Assembly: GCF_000712135.1 (NCBI RefSeq)
Contig: NZ_JOOE01000001.1
Span: 496,001-560,000, forward strand
DNA: 64,000 nt
Origin: Sphingomonas sp. UNC305MFCol5.2
Lineage (GTDB): Bacteria > Pseudomonadota > Alphaproteobacteria > Sphingomonadales > Sphingomonadaceae
Direction: 5' to 3'
In this document: in pieces, positions 1 through 7,896 of the stretch
How positions within the stretch are numbered: the stretch's first letter is position 1
How the letters are laid out: each line of letters begins with the position of its first letter
Translations under genes and position numbers: made by a program
The notes under the pieces: generated by a model
Database searches by the model: none
Seen by the model: the letters and a program-made list of their open reading frames with translations, nothing else
What the model was told of the DNA's origin: nothing

Positions 1-2
1 CG

Positions 3-740
3 ACGGGCGGCGTCGTGCCGGCAGTCGCGGCGGAGGCGGGCGCGAGCTCGCTCGGCATGCGGCTGCAGGGGGTCCAGCATTTCGGCCTGACTGTCCAGAA
101 CATGGAGCGCGCCTTTACCTTCTACACCGAGGTGCTGGGTGGCACCGAGGTGATGCGCGATGGCGACTTCCAGGGCGAGCGCATCCACAACACACTGTTG
201 ACCGACCAGGAGATCGAGGCCCGGGCGCGCGGGGTCAATCCGCGCACGATCGGCGTGCCCGATCTCAAGGGCGGCACCCAACGGCTCGACGTCCGCTTCG
301 TCCAGTTCGACAATGTCGTGATCGAGCTGCTGCAATATCGCGATGCCGACCAGCCGCTGGGAGGCCCGAAGAGCTTCGCCGAGCCGCTCGACCATATGAG
401 CCCCGCTTTCCCGCGGATGATGCACATCTGTTTCCACATCCGCGACGATGTCGACTTCAACCAGTTCATCCACGATCTGGAAGCCGAATCGGCGCGACGC
501 GGCATGGTGCAGGTCCGCGCCAACCGTGTCGTCACCGTCACCAGCGAAGCCCAGCGTCAGGCGGCCCCGCTCGAGACCAATTCCAATCCGATCACCGAGG
601 GCAAGTCGAACGGCTGGCGGCTGATCTACTGCAAAGGCCCCGAGGGCGAGCAGCTCGAGTTCGTCCAGGCACTTGGCCCCGTCAAGCGCACCTTCGACAA
701 TGCCCGCGCGGCGCGGCAACGCCTGGTCGCACGCCCCTAA
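3..740 (+). CDS. VOC-family (glyoxalase/dioxygenase fold) protein, 5' partial
   Basis: Vicinal-oxygen-chelate protein. A GTG at 15 could start it, but the frame is open back to the window edge and the first residues (TGGVVPAVAAEAG) read like the end of an exported leader, so the true start is probably outside. The domain begins at the stretch QHFGLTVQNMERAF, whose His is a usual metal ligand; a second half carries HICFHIRDDVDF, and LEFVQAL near the end supplies the usual final Glu. These are the positions expected of a metal-dependent VOC fold, but the substrate is not readable. It lies 24 bases before the carotenoid-oxygenase gene on the same strand and probably shares its transcript, which suggests work on an aromatic or isoprenoid cleavage product. 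Family call firm, function open. Confidence 0.7.
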   Translation, partial: TGGVVPAVAAEAGASSLGMRLQGVQHFGLTVQNMERAFTFYTEVLGGTEVMRDGDFQGERIHNTLLTDQEIEARARGVNPRTIGVPDLKGGTQRLDVRFVQFDNVVIELLQYRDADQPLGGPKSFAEPLDHMSPAFPRMMHICFHIRDDVDFNQFIHDLEAESARRGMVQVRANRVVTVTSEAQRQAAPLETNSNPITEGKSNGWRLIYCKGPEGEQLEFVQALGPVKRTFDNARAARQRLVARP

Positions 741-764
741 GCCCCGATCGAGAAGGACCAGACG

Positions 765-2132
765 ATGTTCGGTTCGCTTTTTGGCTCTCGCTCGGTCAGT
801 GCGGAGGACACGCCGTACATCACCGGCGTCAACACGCCGATGCGCGAGGAGCTGACGATCGAGGATCTCGAGGTCGTCGGCACGATCCCGTCCGCATTGC
901 GCGGCCGGTACCTGCGCATGGGGCCCAATCCCATGCATCCCAACCCGAGCCGGCATCACTGGTTCGCGGGCGACGGCATGATCCACGGCATCCGCATCGA
1001 GGACGGCAAGGCGCTCTGGTACCGCAACCGCTGGATCCGCTCCAACGCGGTCAGCGACGCGCTCGACGAGGAACGCACACCGGGGCCGCGCCACCTGTTC
1101 GACACGGTCAACACCAATGTCATCGGCTATGGCGGCACGACGTTCGGGCTGATCGAGGCGGGCAGCACGCCGGTAGTGATCGGCGAGGCGCTGGAGACCG
1201 AGCGCTACACCGATTTCGCGGGCACGCTGCATGGCGGGCTGAGCGCGCATCCGCATATCGATCCGCTGACCGGCGAGATGCTCGCGGTCAGCTATGACGC
1301 GGCCAAATGGGGCACGATCCGTTATCTGGTGATCGGCCCGGACGGCACGGTACGCCGCGAGGTGAAGGTGCCGGTGCGAAGCGGCCCGATGATCCACGAC
1401 TTCGCCTTTACCGGCCGGTTCGCGATCCTTCTCGACCTGCCTGTCACCTTCTCGCTCACCGCGGCGATATCGGGCTATCAATTCCCCTATCGCTGGAACG
1501 AGAATCATGAGGCGCACGTAGGTTTGCTGCCCCGCGACGGCGGGGCCGAGGATGTCGTCTGGTGCCCGCTCGATCCGTGTTTCGTCTTCCATGCGGTCAA
1601 CGCGCATGACGCGGCGGACGGAAGCGTGGTTCTCGACCTGATCGTCCATGACAAGATGTTCTGGCGGCGAACCTCGGGGCCTGATTCCGAGCGATGCAGC
1701 CTGGAGCGCTGGACGATCGACCCGGTGGGGCGCACGGTGACGCGAACCACGCTCGATCCGGCGCCGCAGGAATTCCCACGCTGCGACGAGCGCCGGCTCG
1801 GCCAGCCCTATCGCTACGCCTATACGATGGCGATGGTCGACCCGTTCCTCGGCACCGGCCTGTTCAAGCAAGACCTCGTGAACGGCACGCGCCAAGCCCA
1901 CGATTTCGGTCCGGACCGCCACCCTTGCGAATTCATCTTCGTGCCGGCGCATGCCGAGGCGCAAGAGGATGGGGGCTGGCTGATGGGCTTCGTCATCGAC
2001 GCCGCGGCCGGCACCACCGACCTGGCGATCCTCGACGCGCGCGACTTCGAAGCGCCGCCGCTCGCCAGCATCCGGATACCGCACATCGTCCCGCCCGGCT
2101 TCCACGGAAACTGGGTCGCGGACGCCGACTGA
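765..2132 (+). CDS. Carotenoid/stilbene cleavage oxygenase (RPE65 family)
   Basis: 455-residue non-heme iron(II) dioxygenase that would cleave a C=C bond of a carotenoid, apocarotenoid or lignostilbene-like substrate. All four iron-binding histidines of the family are visible: about H162 (SAHPHIDP), H211 (MIHDFAF), H276 (VFHAVNAHD) and H447 (PPGFHGNW near the C-terminus). Length is normal for bacterial members. The ATG at 765 follows a purine-rich GAGAAGGA. No signal peptide is evident, so it should be cytoplasmic. Downstream, 27 bases away and after an AAAGGAG ribosome site, lies the ABM protein gene. Family members cannot be assigned to carotenoid or stilbene substrates by eye; no carotenoid genes are nearby, while VOC and hydrolase neighbours lean toward aromatic catabolism. 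Confidence 0.85.
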   Translation: MFGSLFGSRSVSAEDTPYITGVNTPMREELTIEDLEVVGTIPSALRGRYLRMGPNPMHPNPSRHHWFAGDGMIHGIRIEDGKALWYRNRWIRSNAVSDALDEERTPGPRHLFDTVNTNVIGYGGTTFGLIEAGSTPVVIGEALETERYTDFAGTLHGGLSAHPHIDPLTGEMLAVSYDAAKWGTIRYLVIGPDGTVRREVKVPVRSGPMIHDFAFTGRFAILLDLPVTFSLTAAISGYQFPYRWNENHEAHVGLLPRDGGAEDVVWCPLDPCFVFHAVNAHDAADGSVVLDLIVHDKMFWRRTSGPDSERCSLERWTIDPVGRTVTRTTLDPAPQEFPRCDERRLGQPYRYAYTMAMVDPFLGTGLFKQDLVNGTRQAHDFGPDRHPCEFIFVPAHAEAQEDGGWLMGFVIDAAAGTTDLAILDARDFEAPPLASIRIPHIVPPGFHGNWVADAD

Positions 2133-2159
2133 CCGCTTCCAAAAAAAAGGAGATGCAAG

Positions 2160-2570
2160 ATGCGCTTTCCCATCCGCTTTGCTTTGGCCGCGCTGATTGG
2201 CGGGGCGGCACCCGCCGCACCCGCGCTGGCGCAGGATCATGCCGGCATCCGCTATGCCGACATCCCCACCACCGCTTATGCGGTGGTCGCGGAGGTCCAG
2301 GCCAAGCCGGGCAAGGAGGACGCACTGCGCGAGGCGACGATGCCACTCGTCGCCAAGGTCCGCGCCGAGCCCAACAACCTGCTCTATTTCCTCCAGGAGG
2401 ATCGCGAGCGGCCCGGCCATTTCATCTTCTACGAAATCTTCGCCACCCAGGCGGATTTCGAAGCGCATAATCGCACTCCGCATGTCCAGGCCTGGTTCGC
2501 GCGTCTGCCCGAACTCGCCGATGGGCCGGTCAAGGCAATGCGGATGCAGATTCTGAACAACCGTCCCTGA
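2160..2570 (+). CDS. Exported antibiotic-biosynthesis-monooxygenase (ABM) domain protein
   Basis: 136 residues. Residues 1-25 form a cleavable signal peptide ending PALAQ, so the protein is probably periplasmic. The remainder (from about residue 36, YAVVAEVQAKPGKEDALREA) is a single dimeric alpha/beta-barrel ABM domain, with the characteristic sequence YFLQEDRERPGHFIFYEIF and an H-x-x-T/P-H-like stretch (EAHNRTPHVQAW). ABM proteins oxidise quinones or degrade small ligands without cofactors, or just bind them; which applies here cannot be told. The start follows a strong AAAAAAAGGAG. It sits between the cleavage oxygenase and the alpha/beta hydrolase with 22-27 base gaps, so it is part of the same transcription unit. 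Confidence 0.75.
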   Translation: MRFPIRFALAALIGGAAPAAPALAQDHAGIRYADIPTTAYAVVAEVQAKPGKEDALREATMPLVAKVRAEPNNLLYFLQEDRERPGHFIFYEIFATQADFEAHNRTPHVQAWFARLPELADGPVKAMRMQILNNRP

Positions 2571-2592
2571 CCGCGAAACCGGAGATCCCAAG

Positions 2593-3369
2593 ATGAACAA
2601 GGCACTCGCAGCGCTCGCCTCCGCGAGCCTCGCCGCCAACCCGGTGCCCGCCTTCGCCGGAGACGACGGCAAGCGTCCGACCATCGTCCTCGTGCACGGC
2701 GCGTTTGTCGATGGATCGGGCTGGGCCGGCGTGTACCAGATCCTGCGCAAGGACGGCTACGAGGTTGTCGTCCTGCAGAACCCGACCACGTCGCTCGAAG
2801 ACGATGTCGCGGCCACCAGGCGCGTGCTCGCGACCATCACCGGCAAGGTGGTGCTGGTCGGTCATAGCTATGGCGGGGTGGTGATCACCGAAGCGGGATC
2901 GGACCCGAAGGTGACCGCGCTCGTCTATGTCGCCGCCTTCGCGCCGGACGCAGGGGAGTCAGTTTCCTCGATCGTCGCCAGCGCCCCGCCTGGCGTGCCG
3001 GCCCTGCCGATCGTGCCGAGCGCAGATGGCATGCTGATGCTCGACAAGGCGAAATTCCCTGCACTCTTCGCCGCCGATGTGGCGCCGGACACGGCGCGGT
3101 TCATGGCGGACTCGCAGCAGCCCTGGGGCGCGAAGGCGCTAGAAGGCAAGATCAGCGCGCCGGCCTGGAAGAACAGGCCTAGCTGGTTCCTGGTGCCGCA
3201 GGATGATCATGTCATCCCGCCCGCAGGCCAGCGCGGTATGGCGCAGCGGGCTGGCGCGACGATCCGTGAAGTGCCCGGCAGCCATGCGGTCTATGTCGCC
3301 GATCCCAAGGTTGTCGTCGCGCTCATCGAGGAGGCGGCTGCGCGCGCCACGGCAAAGCCCGCGCAGTGA
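2593..3369 (+). CDS. Exported alpha/beta hydrolase
   Basis: 258 residues. The first 22 residues form a signal peptide ending in AFA, so the enzyme acts outside the cytoplasm. Oxyanion-loop HGAF at 35-38, nucleophile elbow GHSYGG with Ser92, and a C-terminal GSH with catalytic His231 define the alpha/beta-hydrolase core; the acid residue is probably in QDDHVIP. Sequence style (LVHGAFVDGSGWAGVYQIL) matches the large family annotated as esterase/salicylate-esterase-like hydrolases in proteobacteria. ATG preceded by GGAGATCCCAAG. Last gene of the plus-strand set; a weak hairpin follows. Likely hydrolyses an ester made or released by upstream enzymes, but that is inference. Confidence 0.8.
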   Translation: MNKALAALASASLAANPVPAFAGDDGKRPTIVLVHGAFVDGSGWAGVYQILRKDGYEVVVLQNPTTSLEDDVAATRRVLATITGKVVLVGHSYGGVVITEAGSDPKVTALVYVAAFAPDAGESVSSIVASAPPGVPALPIVPSADGMLMLDKAKFPALFAADVAPDTARFMADSQQPWGAKALEGKISAPAWKNRPSWFLVPQDDHVIPPAGQRGMAQRAGATIREVPGSHAVYVADPKVVVALIEEAAARATAKPAQ

Positions 3370-3427
3370 ACTCAGGCAGGCAAGGCTGGTGCGAGGTCGT
3401 TGCCATAGGGTGCAAGCCAGCCGGGCC

Positions 3428-3449
3428 GTCGCCGATTAACGGCGGCTTT
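3428..3449 (+). terminator. Weak intrinsic terminator after the hydrolase gene
   Basis: A 7-pair stem (GTCGCCG with CGGCGGC, one G-T pair) around an ATTAA loop, followed by TTTG, lies 58 bases after the hydrolase stop and before the convergent MFS gene. The short T run makes it a weak candidate. Confidence 0.4.
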
Positions 3450-3557
3450 GGGGATTAGCGCCCAGGTCGCCGAATGACCGCTCTTGGGGCGCGAAACGGA
3501 AGACTAAACACTGCCCGCCAACAGAACCCCATTCGCAATTTAATTTAAGCCCGTCTG

Positions 3558-4790
3558 CTACCCGGTTCCCCTGCCCCCGTCTGGTGGTGTAACCGGACCC
3601 GTCATCGCGAATGCAAGAACATAGGTGTAGGCGGTGAGCGCAACGGCAAAGCTCCAGTGCAGGCCGAAATGGTCGGCGATCTGGCCCGAAAACAGAGGAA
3701 GCACAGCGCCGCCGCCGATCGCAAGACACAATAGGCCGGAAGTGGCAGATGCCGAGACGTCCGATCGTTCGAGCGTGAGTGAGAAGATCGCCGGGAACAT
3801 CACCGAATTGAACAGACCCACCCCCAGCAGGCACCAGGCGCCGGCGGGTCCGGGCAGCACCAGCGCCGCGGCACATAAGGCAAGCGCCATCGCGGCGGCC
3901 GCTGCCAGCAATGCCGAGGCGGGGAAGTGACGCAATGCCCAGCTTCCTGCGAACCGTCCGACCAAGGCGCCGCCCCAATAGAAATTGGCGACATGCGCGC
4001 CCGCGCCGGCAAGGCTGAGGTTCAACACATCGGGCGACGCGAGATGGAGGATCAACATGCTGCCGATCGCGACTTCGGCACCGACATAAAGCGCGATGCC
4101 GACGGCGCCGAGCAGTGCCGGGCGCGATCGCAGCGCATCGGCGATGCGCGCTGGCCGCGACTCCTCGATGGGCGCTGCCAGGATCTGCCGCCGCGCCAGC
4201 AGGACGAGCAGCGCAAGCCCAGCCACCAGCGCGGCGATGATCAGGAACGCGCGATTGACCGCGGCAATGCCCGCCATTTGCGTCGCGCCCGGCGTCAGTC
4301 CCGCGCTCCCCAGCACCAGCCGCGCGCCGAAATGTACCCCGCAGACCACACCTAGCGAATTGAAGCCATGCGCGAGCGTGAGCCGGAAATGGCTGTGCTC
4401 GGGCGGCCCCAGCATTGCGGCGAGCGGATTGGCGGCCACCTGCAGTGCGACGATCCCGGTCATCAGCACGAACAGCCCGGCGAGCACCAGGAGGAAATGC
4501 GGCGCCCATGCGCTTATCTGGATGATCAGGCAGCCGAGGATCATCGTAGCGAGCGCGGCGAGGATCATGCGCAGCGCGCCCCAGCGGGCGAGCAGCGCCG
4601 CCGCCGGCAGCGCCATCGTCGCGAAGGCGAGGAACGCGACGATCTGCGTGAACAACGCGGCGGTGTAGGAAAGCCTGAAGATCGCGCGCATCGCGGCGAT
4701 CAGCGGGTCGTTGTTGGCGCAGATGAAGCCCCAGGCGAAGAACAAAGCCGTGACCGGTACGAAGGCGGCCGCGGCGCGTCCCTGCGTCAT
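3558..4790 (-). CDS. FucP/GluP-type MFS sugar transporter
   Basis: 410-residue inner-membrane protein with about 12 hydrophobic segments. The N-terminal stretch FFAWGFICANNDPLIAAMRAIF is the hallmark of the fucose/glucose-galactose permease branch of the major facilitator superfamily (known family relation: proton-coupled monosaccharide uptake). The start codon overlaps the GH30 gene's stop by four bases (ATGA at 4787-4790), so translation of the two is coupled. In context it should import the sugar freed by the GH30 enzyme after TonB-dependent uptake of the glycan. The substrate is not decidable from sequence; N-acetylglucosamine, fucose and glucose members all share these features. Confidence 0.85.
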   Translation of the reverse strand: MTQGRAAAAFVPVTALFFAWGFICANNDPLIAAMRAIFRLSYTAALFTQIVAFLAFATMALPAAALLARWGALRMILAALATMILGCLIIQISAWAPHFLLVLAGLFVLMTGIVALQVAANPLAAMLGPPEHSHFRLTLAHGFNSLGVVCGVHFGARLVLGSAGLTPGATQMAGIAAVNRAFLIIAALVAGLALLVLLARRQILAAPIEESRPARIADALRSRPALLGAVGIALYVGAEVAIGSMLILHLASPDVLNLSLAGAGAHVANFYWGGALVGRFAGSWALRHFPASALLAAAAAMALALCAAALVLPGPAGAWCLLGVGLFNSVMFPAIFSLTLERSDVSASATSGLLCLAIGGGAVLPLFSGQIADHFGLHWSFAVALTAYTYVLAFAMTGPVTPPDGGRGTG

Positions 4791-6208
4791 CGCACCCCGC
4801 GCCAGCGGAAGGTCACCGCCGCATTGGACGGCAGCGGATAAGCGAAATGCCCGCCATCGGTCTGGACGGTCACTGTCTCAGCCTGCGCGCCGGCATTGAA
4901 GGCGAGCAGCACCCGCGTGCCGTCGGGATTGCGGAAGGCGACCGTCTCGACGCCGCCCGGCCTCGTGTCCGACGCGATGCGGTGCGCTCCGCGCGCCACG
5001 AAGCGGCTGGCATGGCCGAACGCGTAATATTCGACGTTACGGGTGACCGCGCCCGTCTTGCTGTCGATCGTCACCACGCCGCGGCAATTGTCGCAGCCGC
5101 CGAGATGCGGCCCGTATTTCTCATCGAGCGCGAGGTTCCACATCAGCACGCCGCGCGCCCAGTGACGCGGCGCGCCGATCACGAGGTTGCGCATCGTCCA
5201 TGCCCAGCTGTCGGGCCAGGCCTTGGACCATTCGCCGCCCGAGCATTCGGTGAAGAACACGTCCTTGTCGGGATGCTTGCCGCGCACCACGCTCTGCGCC
5301 GACACGTCACCCTTGTAGCAATGCCATGCCACCCCGGCCACGTAACGCGAGGCGGCGGGATCGGCGAGCACGCCTAGCGGCTGTTCGGGCAGGTCCCAGT
5401 TGTGATCCCAGTCGAGGATGCGCGTCGGCAGCCCCGAGCGCTCCAGCTCGGGGCCGAGCAGCGCGATCGCGCGGGCCCGCTGGACCGGGCTCAGCCGCAT
5501 GCCGGGATAGTTTTCCGGCTCGAAATCGGGCTCGTTCTGGATGCTCAGATAATCGACCGGGCCGATCTCCCTGGTGAAATCCTGCACGGTGCGGCGCAGA
5601 TAGGCGGCAAAGGGCTGGTAAGCGTCGTCGCGGAGCGTCCCCTTGATTAGCGAGTCCGTCGTCTTCATCCAGCCCGGCGCGCTCCACGGCGAGACCATCA
5701 CCGCGAGCCTGGGATTGACCGCACGCGCAGCGCGGACGGTGGGCAGCACCTCGGCCCGCGCCGGCGCGATCGAGAAATGCGTGAGTTCGGGATCGCGCTC
5801 GCCCTTGGGCCGATCGTCATAGCTGTAATGGCTGCGCGAGAAGTCCGATGCGCCGATCGTCACGCGCGTGAAGGAGAAGCCGATCCCCTGCGGCCCGAAC
5901 AGGTCGGCGAGCAGCGCGTCGCGCTGCTCGCGGGTCATCCTGCGCTGGATCAGCCAGGCCGAGGCATCGCTGATGGCCGCGCCATACCCCACCATCTCCT
6001 GGAAGCGCTGCGCCGGATCGACGGTGATCGCCCTCGCCGCCGCGCCCGGCTGCAACGCGATCGGCGCCTGCCGCGCAAGCAGCGCCGACTGGTCGGGCAG
6101 CGTCAGCCAGACCTCGACCGAAGGCGCCGCGCCAATGCCCCCGGCGGGCCGCTCGCCCTGCGCGCAGCCGGCCAGCGCGAGCGCGGCAAATCCGATCAGG
6201 ACACGCAT
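4787..6208 (-). CDS. GH30-family glycoside hydrolase, lipoprotein
   Basis: 473 residues. I start it at 6208 because GGAGAGAGA lies just before this ATG; an ATG at 6223 without a ribosome site would add five residues. The leader ends in a lipobox (LAGC, Cys15), so the enzyme is probably membrane-anchored in the periplasm. The domain is a GH30 beta-barrel: acid/base Glu226 in SIQNEPDF and nucleophile Glu321 in FFTECSGGEW, with WSAPGWMK at about 175-182 typical of the glucosylceramidase-like subfamily. Family activities include beta-glucosidase, beta-1,6-glucanase and xylanase. It is followed by the MFS gene with an ATGA overlap and preceded by the DUF6445 gene 11 bases upstream, so all three are one operon. 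Confidence 0.85.
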   Translation of the reverse strand: MRVLIGFAALALAGCAQGERPAGGIGAAPSVEVWLTLPDQSALLARQAPIALQPGAAARAITVDPAQRFQEMVGYGAAISDASAWLIQRRMTREQRDALLADLFGPQGIGFSFTRVTIGASDFSRSHYSYDDRPKGERDPELTHFSIAPARAEVLPTVRAARAVNPRLAVMVSPWSAPGWMKTTDSLIKGTLRDDAYQPFAAYLRRTVQDFTREIGPVDYLSIQNEPDFEPENYPGMRLSPVQRARAIALLGPELERSGLPTRILDWDHNWDLPEQPLGVLADPAASRYVAGVAWHCYKGDVSAQSVVRGKHPDKDVFFTECSGGEWSKAWPDSWAWTMRNLVIGAPRHWARGVLMWNLALDEKYGPHLGGCDNCRGVVTIDSKTGAVTRNVEYYAFGHASRFVARGAHRIASDTRPGGVETVAFRNPDGTRVLLAFNAGAQAETVTVQTDGGHFAYPLPSNAAVTFRWRGVR

Positions 6209-6219
6209 CTTCTCTCTCC

Positions 6220-6897
6220 TCATTGCACGCGCAGGAAGCTCGCCACGGTCAGCCGCCCTTCGCGCGCCGTGCCGGGCAGCGCGATATGATTGGGCAGCAT
6301 GGCGCAGTGGAGCAGGCTGCTGCGATAGATCAGCGCGCGGTTGAACACCGCGTCGTAGCAGGCGATCTGCTCGAAGATCGCAGTATCGCCCTCGATATAG
6401 GCGGGTTCCGGCTCACCATGCGCGGTGAAGTCGTCCCGCAGCGCGTCGAGATAGCGGCGATGGCGCGCGGCATCGACGGTCTCGAACCCGGTCGAGCGGT
6501 GGCGATAAAAGGCTGTGCCGCCTTGGTCCTCTCGCGCCAGATAATGGAGGATCGCGATCATCCCCTCGGCGACGCCGTCGATATGCGGGATGCGCTGGGC
6601 GAGCGTCAGCTCGGCGGGCGACGTGGTCGCGATCGAATAGAGTGCGCGGGTGAAGCCGATCCGTTCCTGCGCACCGAACACCTCGCGCATCACAGGCGTC
6701 AGCACCGGCGCGAGCCCCTCGAAATAGGCCGGCATCACCGGTGCGCGAATGCCCGGATAATATTCCCCCATTGGCGCGAAAAGTAGCACCTCGGCGGCGT
6801 CGATCAGCGCTTCGGGATCGGGTGCGAAATTCTCGACGACCACCACCGGCTCGCGTTCGAGGCCGACGTGATCGACACGGATCGAACGTTGCTCCAT
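6220..6897 (-). CDS. DUF6445-type protein resembling a 2OG-Fe(II) oxygenase
   Basis: 225 residues from the ATG at 6897, which has GGGGAGCGGAG just upstream; the frame is open much further but that part lies over the opposite cupin gene. No database name beyond DUF6445 is known to me. Visible are H105-x-D107 (RIPHIDG), H197 (SSLLHC) and R215 (GRLTVASF). This spacing matches the HxD...H...R iron and 2-oxoglutarate site of the double-stranded beta-helix dioxygenases, so an oxygenase or hydroxylase role is a fair inference. Genes of this type recur beside TonB receptors, flavin halogenases and cupin-like proteins in Sphingomonadales and Caulobacterales. Only 27 bases separate it from the divergent cupin gene. 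Confidence 0.7.
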   Translation of the reverse strand: MEQRSIRVDHVGLEREPVVVVENFAPDPEALIDAAEVLLFAPMGEYYPGIRAPVMPAYFEGLAPVLTPVMREVFGAQERIGFTRALYSIATTSPAELTLAQRIPHIDGVAEGMIAILHYLAREDQGGTAFYRHRSTGFETVDAARHRRYLDALRDDFTAHGEPEPAYIEGDTAIFEQIACYDAVFNRALIYRSSLLHCAMLPNHIALPGTAREGRLTVASFLRVQ

Positions 6898-6924
6898 TCT
6901 CCGCTCCCCTGATAGGCTCGCGCA

Positions 6925-7896
6925 ATGCATTCCATCCGCGCCTGGCACGATGTCACTCCCGCCAGCTTCCAGGAAATACGCGCCGCTGGAGAACCCGCGG
7001 TTCTCAAGGGGCTGGTGCGCGACTGGCCGGTGGTCCGCGCGGCCGACGCGTCGGCATATCTGGCGGCGATGGCCGCGCCGAAGCCCGTGCAATTCATGCG
7101 CGCGCCGCCCGAGATCGAAGGTCGCATGCACTATGGCGCGACGATCGGCTCCCGCAACTTCACGCCCGAGCAGGCGCCGCTCCCAGAATTTCTCGACCGG
7201 CTGGTTCAGGAGCGCACCGATGCGCTCGCGCTGCAGGGGCTGAGCGCGCGGGAAAACTTCCCCGGCTTTGCCGAGGCGCATGGCATGCCGCTGCTGCCGC
7301 CCGAGGTTCCCGCGCGGCTGTGGATCGGCAACGCCGCCAAGGTCGCGATCCACCATGATCCGTCGGAGAACATCGCCTGCGTTGTCGCCGGGCATCGGCG
7401 CTTCACCTTGTTCCCGCCCGAACAGGTGGGCAATCTCTATATGGGTCCGTTCAACCCGACCCCCGCCGGCGTGCAGGTGAGCATGGTCCACCTGACCGCG
7501 CCCGATCTGGATCGTTACCCGCGTTTCGTCACAGCACTCGAGGCCGCGCAGACTGCTGAACTCGAACCCGGGGACGCGCTCTACATTCCCTATCAATGGT
7601 ATCACCATGTCGAGGCGCTCGATGCCTTCAACCTGCTGGTGAACTATTGGTGGGATCCCGCACCCGCGCTTCCCGGCACGCCGTGGGACGCGATGATGCA
7701 CGCGCTGATGACGGTCCGCGGCCTTCCTTCCGACCAGCGCCGCGCGTGGCAGGCGATGTTCGCGCATTATGTCTTCCTCGCCGATGGCGATCCCGGTGCG
7801 CACCTGCCGGCAGAGGCGCGGGGCATTCTCGGCGCGACGGAGCCGCAGCATCTCGCCCGGATGCGCGAGGCGCTGCTCGCCAAGCTGCAAGGCTAG
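6925..7896 (+). CDS. Cupin-like (JmjC/FIH-type) domain protein
   Basis: 323 residues, cytoplasmic. The Cupin_8 fold is supported by an iron site H143-x-D145 (KVAIHHDPSENIAC) and a distal His at 227/228 (PYQWYHHVEAL), separated by the LEPGDALYIP strand typical of FIH-like hydroxylases. The sequence RLWIG before the HxD and the C-terminal NYWWD match the type found beside flavin halogenases in TonB-receptor loci. It probably hydroxylates a protein or small molecule using 2-oxoglutarate; the substrate is unknown. It is the only plus-strand gene inside this minus-strand locus. Its stop codon is shared, via CTAG at 7893-7896, with the convergent halogenase gene. Confidence 0.8.
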   Translation: MHSIRAWHDVTPASFQEIRAAGEPAVLKGLVRDWPVVRAADASAYLAAMAAPKPVQFMRAPPEIEGRMHYGATIGSRNFTPEQAPLPEFLDRLVQERTDALALQGLSARENFPGFAEAHGMPLLPPEVPARLWIGNAAKVAIHHDPSENIACVVAGHRRFTLFPPEQVGNLYMGPFNPTPAGVQVSMVHLTAPDLDRYPRFVTALEAAQTAELEPGDALYIPYQWYHHVEALDAFNLLVNYWWDPAPALPGTPWDAMMHALMTVRGLPSDQRRAWQAMFAHYVFLADGDPGAHLPAEARGILGATEPQHLARMREALLAKLQG

